Origin: Liolophura sinensis
Taxonomy: Eukaryota > Mollusca > Polyplacophora > Chitonida > Chitonidae
Length of the DNA: 64,000 bases
Assembly (NCBI RefSeq): GCF_032854445.1
Contig: NC_088307.1
Location: forward strand, 18,612,017-18,676,016
Direction of reading: 5' to 3'
Under the pieces are notes generated by a model. The model saw nothing but the letters and a program-made list of their open reading frames with translations, was not told the origin of the DNA and made no database searches. This document shows, one piece after another, positions 32,584 through 45,803 of the stretch. Numbering within the stretch: the first letter of the stretch is position 1; each line of letters begins with the position of its first letter. The translations under genes were made by a program, and so were the position numbers.

Positions 32584-35560
32584 ATGTTTTATAGGTTTTT
32601 AGAAAAAAAAGTTTTTGATGAATTGTTTTGATTGAGAAATCAATATATTTCTTCTTAATGACTTTATGGTGTACATATAGGTTCTGAACTTTATATTTTT
32701 TTAAAAAAAGTAGAATGCTAAAATAGGAAAGTTATCTCTGTGCTTGTGTTACATCAACTTTCACATTAAAGTCATATTTTGGTAATCTGGCTTAGCGTTT
32801 GACCATTTTAGGTACTTGCTAATGTTTAGGTGAAGTTTTTTGTGATGGCCATTAATGTTGAAGATTTTTACACATGTGAATGTTTTGATTTTTATCCGGC
32901 AATACATTTACAGTGTCATTCTTGATTATATTAGGTACCGTAATTAGTTTATAATATTTTTAAAAAAATTTTTTTAAATTACATACATGGCATCGTAAAT
33001 GTTGACCATTTAGGATGGATGGGTTTAGAGCAAGTGGATTACAAAGTGATCTCTTTTTTAGCTGAAAAGTAAGTATGTAGTGAAAAATCTGCAATACTGC
33101 ACACTTTATGTGTACTGACTGTTAGAAGTTTAAACTTTGTACCCTTACTCAGGGTGCTTTGTAAATTCATAAACATGTGAATGAAGCGGTAAAGGAATGT
33201 GACCAGTATAAAATGATTCGTAAAGCAAATCTACATGCAAACCCGTGATAATATAGTGGTGCTGTGACGTTTGATTTTAGAATATGTAAATATGGAGACT
33301 AAGTTGCTGGTAATCCACAGGTTTATAGTTTTAAATTTATTCCAGGTGCGAAGTTTTTTAGCGTATGTTAAGATATTTTGATGTATTCGAATGTTCTCGA
33401 ATTTGGTACTGGTAATAGTGGGGGAATACTGTTATAATATGTGTATTTATGGCGTGAAAATTATCAGGTACTGTGAATCTTCAACCTTTTTCAACCTCTG
33501 AAGGAGTTTTATCAGTGAAATTTATTCATATAATGATTATGAAAAAGCCACGAAAATAATTTGTTGCAATTACAATATATAATTACATTAAGATTCAAGC
33601 TGCCTAAAACTGTGCAGAGCATTGCTTTACACTCAATAGTTCTCTCAGAATGTTTCCAAATATTGGTTGCAGAGGCAGTTGAAAAGTTTCAAGAGTGTAA
33701 ATTACCTAAAATTTCATCCATGACTAAAGTTTTAATTTTCTTGATTTTGAGAGTTGGCATTTTTGAAGTTTGTTTGGAACAAGAAAACAAGGTAACAGTA
33801 GGAAATGTTACATGATAGATATTTGCCTCTAAAATGTTCTTTGATGGCAACTTTTGGGGTCATTGACAGTAAATAATTTTTTTTCGTTGCTCAGGACTTT
33901 CTTCATGTGTCCCATTCCAAAACTGATCATGTTGAAAATTTATTTGAGTTGACTTTTATGTAATTTTAACATATTTTTAAGAAATGTGATTTGTTTTTTA
34001 TGAAAAACCCTTTGGTTAAAGAGTAAGGCATGTTGTCAGCCATGTCTACTCGTAAATCTAGTGATAAGGTTGTGATTTATTGATGGTTACAAGGCCAGCA
34101 TGTTTATCTGTGTTGTACCTTTGTCGTATTTGACTCAAGATGTAAAACTTACATTTTTTTGCACAATTTGTAACGCTTTTGTGATTTTTCTAACACTGAT
34201 TTTTACGATAAAGAGATACAGAGTAAATCATGCATCATGTAAGTAGTTTGGTAGAACTACATGTATCAAAGCAGTTTTAAGGTGTAAGTTATAAGCGCAA
34301 AACTGAAAATGTTTTGTTCTGTTGTTATGAAGTTGTTTTGTATGGATGAGAATAATAACTCAGGCATCATTGGACAATGTCGCCATTTTATTTTCTGTAT
34401 ACACTGATTTATACACATGAGTTTTTCTTCAATCCGTAAAGAAATTTTTAAAAATTCAGTACATTTAATAAGTATGCTTGTAACCAGTTATAGTCGGGTA
34501 TCCCTTTAAAGATGTTTAAATGTCTACCTTAAGACAAGATTTTTGCCAAGAATGCTGTACTTGAAACCGAAACAAGTATGACTGACCTGAGATTTCCTGT
34601 CTAGAACATTACAATCAAACTAAATGCACATATCCAGGCACAGGTGATGACAAGAATCCCACTGTCCCATGACAAGTTTTTCAAGCTGGAAATGTAAGAA
34701 TTGAGCTGTTAAATGAAGGTCGTAAGTTAAACTTCAAGGGTGTCCATTCATGGTCTCAAATAAAACTCAGTCACAACAAGTTTCTTCGGACGCTGAATCG
34801 ACAGCAGTGTCATAATTGGAAAATGGTGACACGTAACAGGCGAAATTGGCCTCTTGCATGTCAGTTTACGTCAGTGAGGGTTGTCGTCCAACTGTTCATG
34901 TAAATAGGTAAATAGTAGCAAATTACTGCTATTAATTCCTAGTGCGCGTACAATATCTGTTTTGTACAGATAAAATTGTTTGTTAGCCACGTGTATAGTT
35001 TCTTTGGTTAAACGGTAATTTTTAGTAATATATAGTATAAGATTCTCTATTTTTATATAACTGGAAATGCACTGTGAGAGTAATTTTTTGCTCTGATATT
35101 CTCATATCTGAATGTCTTGTGTTTTGATTTTTTATGTCTCTGGGAAGAACAGCTTTTATAACTGACAGAATAAATGTCATATATATTATTTGCTTGTAAT
35201 GAGGAAAATATTGTACCGGTAAACGACTTAAAATTCGTCATACAACCAAGTCGCACATTTTATCTGATTTTGGAGAGTTTTGTTTAAATTGGAAAGGTGT
35301 TCAGCGAATAAAGTGAATTTCAGCTCCAGAAGTAATATATTGTGACATTTATTTGCTTCTAAAAGTGTACATTTTTGGGTGTACATTTTTTTTTTACGGT
35401 AGACGTGTACACGGATGCCCACCAAACGAAATGACACCAGAATTTTTTGACAATTACGGAGCTTGACATTATCGTGCTGTAAATTGAAACGATCCTGCAG
35501 TGTAACCAATCGCCGAATAATGAGAGACAATATGAACAGCGTATAGGGGTGTTTTTGGTT
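32584..35560. other. 3' UTR / downstream region of the NRF-6-like gene
   Basis: AT-rich, with no supported coding exon. Candidate polyadenylation signals (ATTAAA near 32766, AATAAA near 34759) are not decisive. Contains one MITE-1 copy. Confidence 0.5.
33471..33703. mobile_element. MITE-1 copy, second internal type
   Basis: Left CTGTGAATCTTCAACCTTTT, right GTTGAAAAGTTTCAAGAGTG. Interior shares TGAAATTTATTCATATAATG-type sequence with the copy at 16363. Confidence 0.7.
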
Positions 35561-35579
35561 TGTAACATTCAAAGCTTAA

Positions 35580-35880
35580 GCCTATTTCCATTTGTACCTC
35601 AAAACAAGCACAGAATATATATGAATCTTTCCGTTCGTACCACAAAACGCGCAAAATATGTTATTCTTTTCATGTGTATATACCACAAAACGCGCAGAAT
35701 ATGTGAATCTTTCGGTTCGTCCCACGTGCGCGCAAAATATATAACTTTTCATTTGTACCCCAAAACACGCACAGAACATGTGACTGTTCCATTTGTACCA
35801 CATTATACAGAAAATATGAGTGTTTTTATTTGTAACACAAGCATACGATTGTTATTATTTGTAACAAGGACATATGTGTT
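35580..35880 (+). repeat. Degenerate ~46-bp tandem repeat
   Basis: About six diverged units containing TTTGTACCWCAAAACRCGCA and GAATATGTGAATCTTT. Old minisatellite. Confidence 0.7.
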
Positions 35881-36790
35881 TTATTAAAACCAAAATAAGC
35901 AGCTAATTCCTACTAATAATTCCTAATAAGATAATTCCTACGTATTTTTCCTGTACTTTATTTTCTGTTTTCTTCGGCCGTTTTGTTTTTAACATAAGGA
36001 AGTTTTGTGTGGATTTTTACGTGTAAAACCTAAAGTTAGTTAGTATACAACATTTTCTTATGACTTTTATCTTATGCAGATGCGTTAATTATAAGCGCAA
36101 AAACATATATGAATCTGGATGTAACTCAAAATAGCCACTTATTTTCTTACGTTCTTTCTAATTGTTCCTATATTTTTATGACCTGGTTTATATTTTTTTA
36201 TTTAGTTTTGTCTGTTTTTATATACACTGTAGTGTTATTCAATGCTATAACTTCCATAAAGCCAATTTTATATTCCAGTAATGCATAATAATAATAATAA
36301 TATAATAATAGTTGTTAATAATTAACTTATTAACTGTCTGAGGTACATAAGTTCACTCTTAAAGATTTTTTTCTTCTTCTCTGTGAACAGTTCGTGGTAT
36401 TATATTTTAAATGCTTGCAAACATAAAACTTTGTATTCATTGCTTTGGGATGGTATTCCTTATGTTGTGTATCTTAATTAAAGATGTATTCAAATTGTTT
36501 CTTGATTCCGCCGATTTGTTTTATCTCGCCTCTACTGTAGCTTATGTCCTATCCTGAGAAAACAATGTGAAACAGAATGTTAGATGTGGTGTCTTAAAAA
36601 GCACTGCCAGTATTGAGATCAGGGTTTGCACACATGTAGAGCAGAATAGCAGGGGTGGGCAGGGGCGGGAGGGTGGGGGGGTATTCCATCGTTGATACGG
36701 TATGTACATATTAAATACCGTAAATTACCTAATTCCAGACTTAGCGTACCGTGTTAATAGGATCAATGATAAACACAACATAACATTTAG

Positions 36791-36860
36791 TTATTTATTT
36801 ATTTGATTGCTGATAAAACGTCGGCCAGCATTACGATTTGAGTAAAACCGAGCAGAGAAA
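36791..36860 (-). mobile_element. SINE-A fragment
   Basis: TTATTTATTTATTTGATTGC then CGGCCAGCATTA; tail and part of the body only. Confidence 0.65.
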
Positions 36861-37221
36861 AGGGTTGTATCGGGAGCGGGAATATGTTAGGTGTGGTATC
36901 TCAAAGAGTATGGCATGTATTGAAATCAAGGTTCGCACTCATGTACAGCACAATAACACGAGGGGGATATTCTGTGGTTGATTCGGTGTGTGCATATTAA
37001 ATACCATAAATGAATTTCTGACTAAAGTTTATTGCGCATTAGAATCAATGTTAACCAAAATGTTTTAGGGGTGGTATCTCAAAACGTACTGCATTATTTC
37101 CAAATTACACACCGCCGTTTGAAAATAGAATATGGACTCATTAAATGAAACGAGGCGTTTTTATGGTTCACAATTAGTAGGTCTACTTGTAAAGGTCTTA
37201 GTCCTAAGTGGTCTTAGACAA

Positions 37222-37976
37222 AAGCAGTTGGTTTACTGCCGCGGGGCCGAGGGAATCCTCCATCTTCTGATATGATTTATTGGCACGGGGCCGAGGGAAT
37301 TCTCCATCTTCTGATATGATTTACTAGCGCGGGGCCGAGGGATTTCTCCCTCTTCTGATATGATTTACTAGCGAGGGGTCGAGGGAATGCTCCATCTTCT
37401 GATATGATTTACTGGCACGGGGCGGAGGGAATTCTCCCTCTTCTGATATGATTTACTAGCGCGGGGCCGAGGGAATGCTCCATCTTCTGATATGATTTAC
37501 TAGGGCTAGGCCGAGGGAATTCTCCATCTTCTGATATGATTTACTAGGGCTAGGCCGAGGGAATTCTCCATCTTCTGATATGATTTACTAGCGCGGGGCT
37601 GAGGGAATCCTCCATCTTCTGATATGATTTACTAGCGCGGAGCCGAGGGAATGCTCCATCTTCTGGTATGATTTACTAGCGCGGGGCCGAGGGAATGCTC
37701 CATCTTCTGATATGATTTACTAGCGCGGGGCCGAGGGAATGCTCCATCCTCCGGTATGATTTACTAGCGATGGGCCGAGGGAATTCTCCATCTTCTGATA
37801 TGATTTACTAGCGAGGGGTCGAGGGAATTCTCCATCTTCTGATATGATTTACTAGCGCGGGGCCGAGGGAATTCTCCATCATCTGATATGATTTACTAGC
37901 GAGGGGCCGAGGGAATTCTCCATCTTCTGATATGATTTACTAGCGAGGGGCCGAGGGAATGCTCCATCTTCTGATA
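37222..37976 (+). repeat. 44-bp minisatellite, about 17 units
   Basis: Unit: CTAGCGCGGGGCCGAGGGAA, TTCTCCATCTTCTGATATGA, TTTA. Units differ at a few sites (GCGC/GAGG/GGCT, ATTC/ATGC/ATCC). GC-rich half against AT-rich half; no function seen. Confidence 0.95.
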
Positions 37977-38106
37977 TCAACCCAAAAATGGGTTCCGTGA
38001 GTTTTCCACGGGCTTTGCTTTGTTTCATGCTGATCATATTGTAAAAAGTTTTTAAGAAATTTGTTTTTTTATTTTGGTTATGAAAAAAGCCTTCTATTAT
38101 AGAGTA

Positions 38107-38210
38107 AATCTGCGGAAGGTTGTGGTTTTTCCCAGGACTCTGCCCGCTTTCCTCCCACGATAATGCAGACCGCTGTCGTATAAGTGAAATATTCTTGGGT
38201 ACGGCGTAGA
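38107..38210 (+). mobile_element. SINE-A fragment (3' half)
   Basis: CTGCGGAAGGTTGTGG to TAAGTGAAATATTCTTGGGT and ACGGCGTA; no head, no tail. Confidence 0.75.
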
Positions 38211-38862
38211 AGTAGAAATGGTATTGTCAGCTGTCCGTAAAGGTGCTTTAATCGTTGGCCTGTGCTAAGATGTGAAAACAGTGTTTTGCGAACAGTCTAA
38301 ATTTTACAAGCAGAATGTCTCTCACGCCGTATAATATTAAAGACTATAGAGCTCTTAGAGTAAAACCAGAGCAGTGACAATAGTGCATTAGCTAGCAAAA
38401 GGGTACAATTGTTACAGGGATATCCTCACCAGGCTCGAACTTTCATTAAACGGTATATTGATCTGCTGGCTTTAAACAATCCATGTATATATAGCAAAGG
38501 CTGTGAAAGATACGTCTACAGATACAAACCACAGACTTACATCTCATCTAGACCTATATTTGTACAAAGACCAAAACGGTTTCCACTCCTGCAGACTTTG
38601 CGACAAGAGAGGTAGTTCAGTTTTAACATTGTAAATCATCCTTACTTGGACAGCAAAGCACCCTGCAAATGGCGTATATCTTTCTCGCCTTGTGCCATTT
38701 AGTATAGATCATGTGTGTTATGTGACGATATCAATCAACGTCACAAGTTATTAGTGCAAAAATTAATGTGTCAAGGTTATTCCATCAAACGTCTTCACTC
38801 TAAGTTTCGTAAATTTTGCTATGAAGGTCTCATGTATTTCTTAGTAGGTATGGACAGAGCGT

Positions 38863-40765
38863 GCAGAATCTCTGGCACTTAGCTTCGTGGATGTGTCTAA
38901 TTCGGCTTAACCTGGGGCTAGGTACTGTATAGTCATCATGTCGAATTCGATGGCCTCTTTGGATATATGAACAGTTACAATCAGAGCGTAACGAAGATGT
39001 ATGTACATATGTTAATATCGATAACTTTTGTACTAGCACGCTACGCGATTTGAATACTGATTTTACTTATTGGATTAGGACATTCCTTGCATTGAAAACT
39101 GTTGACTTCTCTTTTGTATGATTCCATCCTCTTTTCATACTTAATATGCTTTCTTAGATCTTTGCTGGTCGGTGCTAAAACGTCCGTTTTGGGAATTGGC
39201 TTTGCGATTATTTACCCAGAACGATCATTTTAGTTGACGTCTGTTTCAACCGGTAGACACGTATTTGTGGTGAATTCCTTCCTCTCATCAACTTACCTCA
39301 TCGTTAAGGTTTTATTCCAACTACCCTTGTATAGCTTAAAACGCAAGGACATATACGCCCCAAGCTCTATGGCTTAAGCAGAATTAGTGAAAAGAAAAAT
39401 GCAGTGACTTTTCTTTTAGACGTCACTGGTTTAGAATGATTCAAAATGCTGTGTTTTCATTTTGCATTGAATAACATTAAAATGTGGAAAGGGTTTATTG
39501 TGAAACATTGAATAACATATTTTTAGAAAAGAATGCAACTGGGGGCCCAGTAGAAACTTTTGCCTGTATATTATATTCAGTCAATAGTATATGACTAAAA
39601 TGTCAAAAGTGAAGTAAAATGGCAAGAAAGAAAAAAATAAAGCAATCATATATTTAGCCTACTTTGGCCATCAATAGATGTGTCACCGTGTGGAACTTGA
39701 GCCAAATCTGGAAAATGTCGAAAGAAATGTATAGCATTTAATAGCTATTGTTTGATATAAAAACAACTGCATCAAACAAAAAAGGCCAGGGTTTTTTTTT
39801 TGTTCGTCGTACGAACAAAGACTTCAACTAATCGGCATCTAAACATGTTACCTTCACAGTTAAACCTGATTCCTAATTTCCACTGTGTTCCCAATATGTA
39901 CTCGATTAACTATTAAATACGTATTTGTGCGTAGTCACCCGCTGTGTCAACATTTACTCTTTAAACTTCGCAGCTTAGTATACGTCGATTCCGTTTAAGT
40001 GTTTTTCGTGCCCTTTTAACCTCTATTATTTCAATTTACCCATACAATTTCTGCTCTTTTTGCGTAGGCTTATGTACTATATACTTATATATACGTTAGT
40101 TTAACTGACCGGACGAGCTTAGCGTTATTTGAGCCATTAGACCCTTTGTTTGTTTCTCCGGAACGAATCAAAGCACCTATCTGTTTGACCCACACCAAGC
40201 TTAGATCACATGGCTATGTATATAGACTTTAGACTCTGTCAAAACCTCATTCCTTGGTACTTTAAGAATCATAGAAGAATTGCACGCTATTTCTTTGTCA
40301 GGAAGATGAAAAATAACCACTTCACGCTTTGCGTCTTTGTTGTGTCTTTAGAATTTCTGACACTAGCGTCACAACTGTGTCTAATTCCGTTTAACCTGGG
40401 CCAGGCGCCATATATGCGATATGTTGAACAGGATCCCCACGTTGGATATAGGGACAGCAGGAATCAACGCAATTAACATACATATTTTTATTATCGACAA
40501 ACTTACAAACTGGTGTGGCACGGGATACTGGATACTGCTTTCATTCATTCGCCTAGAAGACTCCTTGCGTCCTTCCAACATCCTTGAAAGCTGTTGACTA
40601 CTTCTCTTTACATTAATCCGTCTTAATTTCATAATTCTTATACTTTCTTAGGTCTTTGGTGGTTTGTCCTGGACGTTGCTTTTGGAAATTGACCTCGCGA
40701 TTATTGACCCGGGACGTCCATTTTGGTTACGACTGGTATACGTATGTCTGTTTTGGTGCCTAAAT
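38863..40765. repeat. Diverged direct repeat pair (38863-39270 and 40350-40765)
   Basis: Both halves share GTGTCTAATTCNGNTTAACC, AAANCTGTTGACTNCTTCT-like sequence, CTTTCTTAG-TCTTTG and CGTCCATTTTGG-like sequence in the same order. Only a vestige of coding look; no family recognised. Confidence 0.5.
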
Positions 40766-43211
40766 TTATTTCCCGTTTCGCGATTTTTTGCACAAATGCA
40801 CAAGCGTGATCATGAATTCAAATCCCTAGGATTAACCCTGATCTTTGAGGAAAATAACGCCCTTAGTCGGCTTTTCTCGCGACCTTCACATGACCTTGTA
40901 AGGTTCATCACGACTACATAGTAAGAATCTATTAAGATTTTCCAAGATTCAGTATGATCTTGTAATTGTATAGTGCTCACACGACTAAAACGAACTATAA
41001 TAAGTAAAGTCTCAATCACACCAGAGCTACAACTATCTACGACCTGTGCGATTCGACACGATTATTCAAGCATGGTCAACCGGGGTAAATAAATATACCG
41101 TGATTATAACCCAAGATATTAATTGTAGTGACACCGAAAGTAACCCTTCTACTCTTGTTGGACTCCAATATACCCGCTGTAGTCACGTGATTGCATACAA
41201 CCAAAGAGCCTCTGGAGGATGTTTGCGGTGCTTGTACGATAAAATTCGTGCGACCGATGAAACTGGTTAAAATTTATGTTCATGGCAGCTGGTTGCATCT
41301 GATTTTTGCTCAAGCCAAAAGCAATTGCGACCAGACCGCCTCGCAAAAATGTTTGATACCTTCAGTTTCATTGATTCACCATGATCTCCCACGACTTATC
41401 GTACGATCAATTCAAGATTTACGACGATTATCCGCCATGTTACGTCCGCAAGTTGTCTTAACTAGTCCTAACAAAAGGTTACATTTATGTTACATTACAT
41501 AAATATTAAAGCGTTCGAAGTTTGAAAATAATCTGCTATGGTCTAACACCAGCATTTTGATAACAAAGGCGGAAAAGGATTGTTTAACCTCGAGACAGTC
41601 ATATTCAGATAGACAACAAATTTACATTGAAATAAATATATAACACGTGCATCACATCCTTATTTAGAACATTATTATGAAACGACGATAAATATGAAAA
41701 GGTGGCCCAAACACCCACAATACAAAAATATTTTTAAAAATGGACAAAAATATTAAAGACTCTATTTGCAAGTTAGTTTTGATGTTCTTTCATTTGATTT
41801 TGGCATCATTTTTAGGTTTTCTTCTCCTTTAAGTGTGACAGGCTCTAGGATGATACAAAATTATACCAGGTCTGCGCGATTGCTGAAACACTGTTGCGAT
41901 TTTCAGCTTTGCACTCTTCACATAAATCTTCGGGATCCATTTCATTTCCTCATCCTTGTTCCCGAGGAATTGTTGTTGAAACGTGTGAGTTCTGGCAAGT
42001 TCCTACTTTGTCCTTCTTCATCTTACTGGAATGGTATTTATTTAAAGCAAACGAACAACCAGTTAGAATCAAAGAAATCGTTAAATATGCTAAAATTATG
42101 GACAGATTTTGCTGATTCTCAAACTTAATAAGGATTAAGATTGAGATTACACAAAACGAACCTGCAAATTGTTTTTAAGAACATGTACTTCATTAAATAT
42201 GCAATACGTATGCATGGACAGAGCTGATCTGAGATGTTACATGCTCGAGTATGACATAACCACTGAATTTCAGGATTCCTATCTAATTAGTGTTAGCAAA
42301 ATCGTATAAGTTTTAAATCACCCTCTACTTATGATAAATTCAGGCATATTTTAATATAATGTAATATGTTTGTATAGTAAATGTGAACAGGAGAGCATTT
42401 TGAGAAATTCTACGCCACTGACATCTCATATTTTGCAATCAAAACCACTGCACACATCTTATTTCCTAATTCTTGTCAAGCCATGTTACCTACTTTTTAA
42501 GCAACGTTGCTACTTTTTAAGGTAACGTTGCTACTTTTGCTTACTTTTTAAGTAAACGTTGCTACTTTTTAAGGTAAACTTGTCACTTTAGCTTACTTTT
42601 TAAGTAACGTTGTTACTTTGTAGGGTAACGTTGCTACTTTACCTACTTTTTAAGGTAACGTTGCTACTTTTTAAGGTAACGTTGCTACTTTTTAAGCATG
42701 TATATAATAGTCGGAATAATACCTTAACTGCGGTAAACTGACAGGAGGGCCGTATTCAGACTGACAGGAGGCTGTATTCACAGGTGACACGTGTACTACC
42801 ATTTGCTAACTATCACATTGTCGTCAATACTCTGGTCACGGTTTTACTCTCTATGCCGTACTCTTTTTTATTATGAAGTCTTAATTTGTGGTAAAAATCA
42901 TACTTTCTCAAATTGGTAGGCCAGGTTACGTATATTACTTGAATCCGCCGCCTCGGGGAGGTAATGTGTAGCACACACAGGCATCTTCCATTACTTGCAC
43001 TTTGCCACTTGTCTGGTCATGAGACTCCAAGCTTGGTGTCAATGTAGGTCATCCGTACTCTCTTCCTGTGCCCCCCCATCCCCACCACAGTAATATCCGC
43101 CACTCTCTTGAATTGCATGGGCCGCCCGAAACATTTGAAAACTAAGTACAACATTTTAATGTTCATGCTATCATATTAAAACAAAAATGGAAATACAAAT
43201 TTTACTCATTT
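40766..43211. other. Gene-poor stretch
   Basis: No supported gene. It contains a minisatellite at 42490-42705 and otherwise unremarkable AT-rich sequence. Confidence 0.5.
42490..42705. repeat. ~21-bp minisatellite with palindromic AACGTT
   Basis: About ten imperfect units of GCTACTTTTTAAGGTAACGT plus T. Confidence 0.85.
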
Positions 43212-43500
43212 TACTATTTATTAGTTCATTTATTTGGTTGAAGCTTTATTTATTTTATATACTAGTGTTTGATGGTGATTTGCGCCGTACTAAAGAATAT
43301 TTCACTTTTATATACGACCTCGGCCAGCATTTTGGGCGGGAGGAAAGAGGGCCCGACGGAAACTCACCAACATCCGACCGTTGCTGACATCCGACCGATG
43401 CTGACATACCATCCCACGTGCGACCGGAGAGGATGCCAGCATAAGCTGCACTTGAATTGAGCTGCACTCATGCGTTAAGCAATTGGCCACAAAGGCCCTC
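43212..43500 (-). mobile_element. SINE-A copy, diverged
   Basis: Tail, GCGCCGTACTAAAGAATATT, CGGCCAGCATTTTGGGCGGG and a head read as GGGCCTTTGTGGCCAATTG on the minus strand; about 20 bp of body is internally duplicated (CATCCGACCGTTGCTGA twice). Confidence 0.8.
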
Positions 43501-44157
43501 TGAATTAATGAAAAATATAAAAATAAAGTCATTGATTATTTATGTCTTTAACATACTTCACAGTGGTATATTGCAGTGATATTAGTGTTAAGCCATATGG
43601 GCGGAGCAATTCAAGCCAGAATAGACCGCCTACTTTTAACAAGTAACGACATGATAAACTGTCGCAGATGTGACTCTCAGAATGATGTTAAGATGATGTT
43701 AACAGTGCTAGTTCATATTTGTGAACTAGGACTGAGCCACAAACACTGTCAAAGGAGTGCAGTACCATGGCCTCGATAATAAATGTATATACGTGTACAT
43801 GTATGTATTGTAGATGCAGGAAAATGGAAAATTCCCTGTTTTCCCCGCCGGGACAAGTCCATTCAAACTTCTCACCAGGTGCAACCTTGCAGTCATTGTA
43901 AATTAACGAGAACAATAGCGTAAACTCACTGGAATAACGCCTGAAATTAAGTAAAGCTTTGTTCAGTTAATTAGTCAAGCAGTCTTGGATCATTGAATTT
44001 ATTTAAAAGTTTAATTTGAATTAGTCAAGTGGCATGGAAAAATTACTGCGTTTTTTTTTAGATTAAACATGTCAAAAGGAACTTGAAAATTGGTACAGAT
44101 CACATTTTAGTTTATTCGGTAACAGTTACTCGCTTTGATAAATAGTGCAATTAAAGT

Positions 44158-44262
44158 TTTATTTATTCATTTATTTATTTATTTATTTATTTGATTGGTG
44201 TGGACTTGAACTTACAGCGACCGCATTGATGAGAGGCTCCTGGGTCAATGAACCGTACTGGC
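44158..44262 (-). mobile_element. SINE-A copy with large internal deletion
   Basis: The TTTATT tail and GATTGGTGT are joined directly to GGACTTGAACTTACAGCGAC and the head-side sequence. Confidence 0.8.
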
Positions 44263-44298
44263 GTGCAACCCCCCGAAAGTGAAAAACCATCAAAATAT

Positions 44299-44430
44299 TA
44301 TGTATGTATGTATGTATGTATGTATGTATGTATGTATGTATGTATGTATGTATGTGTGTGTGTAGGTAGGTAGGTAGGTAGGTAGGTAGGTAGGTATGTA
44401 TGTATGTATGTATGTAATGTGAGTGTATGT
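44299..44430. repeat. (TATG)n / (TAGG)n microsatellite beside the LINE 3' end
   Basis: Tetranucleotide runs TATG, then TAGG, then TATG. Confidence 0.95.
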
Positions 44431-44576
44431 ATGTAATGTGAGTGAGTGAGGTGAGTGAGTGAAAGTTTTAACGTCGCTTTCAACAATATTTCAGTTTTAT
44501 CACGACAATAAAACGTCAAGTAGTCGATCTACTACGGATAATTCATTTACTATTCAGTCAAAAAGGACACCAGAAG

Positions 44577-45429
44577 TCACATAACAAACCACAGACGGTA
44601 GTTTAAAATTAACAGCTTTCCTGCCATACCAATGGCAGAGAGAAAGTCAAAAATAGTATCACTTTCTACAGAATTGAAAAGTTCTGAAAGAGAGCTCACG
44701 TGATAAAAGGAATCTCGTACGGGAGCAAAGTCGCCACAGTCAAGCAATATGTGCTTGACTGTGAACCGTTGATCACAAGCAAAGCAATGAGGAGCATCTT
44801 CTCCTTTTAACAAATACCCATGCGTAGCACGTGTGTGACCGATACGACACCTCCTCAAAATGCAAGAGCGGAGACGATGCCGTGAAAGTGAAGGCGCTGG
44901 ACCAACAAACTGACGAATATCAGGCAGTTTGTTGGTTGTCTGGTCATCCCATTGAGCCTGAAACAAGCGCTTGATATAGGAGCAAATAAGTGAACGCAAG
45001 TCCGAATATGGAACGTCAGTTTGGGTAGTAACGGAATGCAAAGCCGCCTTCGCGGCTTCATCTGCAGCAGTATTCCCAGGGATACCCATATGCCCTGGCA
45101 CCCAACAAAAGACAATGATAAAATCTTCATTAAGTTGTTTAAACATCTCCCTGATAGACAGAATGTCTGGATGTACAGGCGAACTAGCCCGAATTGCCTG
45201 GAGGCAGGAAAGGGAGTCAGAGCAGATGAGAAATCTGCTACCTCCTAGCTCTGGAATGGACCGAAGTGCGCACAAAATTGCCTTGGCTTCCGCAGTAAAT
45301 ACAGAACAGGAACTTGGAAACCGAGTTGAAAACGGTTCTGGGTCCAAGGACAGCCGCAGAAGCCACGCCATCATCATTCTTGGAACCGTCAGTGAATATG
45401 CGGTGATAAAATGGATACTTTGAACACAT
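44577..45429 (-). CDS. LINE ORF2, RNase H domain and C-terminal Cys/His motif
   Basis: RNase H residues FTDGSKNDD (first Asp), AEAKAILCALRSI (Glu), ICSDSLSCLQAI (second Asp) and NTAADEAAK (last Asp). The start lies in a different frame from the rest. It ends with HCFACDQRFTVKHILLDC, the CxxC-H-C motif common at the end of such ORF2 proteins. Confidence 0.88.
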
Positions 45430-45433
45430 ATTA

Positions 45434-45803
45434 CTAAACCCCTGCTGGTATACTAAAGGGTTGGTGGAAGATTTCTTCAGGAGGAGAGTGAGGTATCAAC
45501 CTGAGGCTTAGGACATAACCACGGTGGATCTTCCTGGATGCGTATGGGGGTGATAGTATCCAGCCCAAGTCCAGCTGCTTGCACATGTTCCTGGATGCGG
45601 ACACCCAGTGGAGGAACAATGGATGGCTTCTGAGCATATAAGTCTTCAAATTCCGGATGGAAGACACAATCAAAGGCTGGGTTGGATGGATTGGCTCTAA
45701 GCTTGGTGATATACTGTAAGGATAGTTTTAGTTCTTCGAAGCTCCAGGGGAGGCTCGTTTGCCTCAACATACAGACTCTCCACAGGAGAGGTACGGAAAG
45801 CAC
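45434..45803 (-). CDS. LINE ORF2, RT to RNase H linker, split over two frames
   Basis: LSLQYITKLRANPSNPAFDC to EDPPWLCPKPQVD in one frame, SPPEEIFHQPFS in another. Low-complexity linker region of I-type LINEs. Confidence 0.7.

Noticed and set aside
37222-37976. CRISPR-like array
   Set aside because: The units are contiguous, variant-bearing 44-mers without spacers, in an animal genome.
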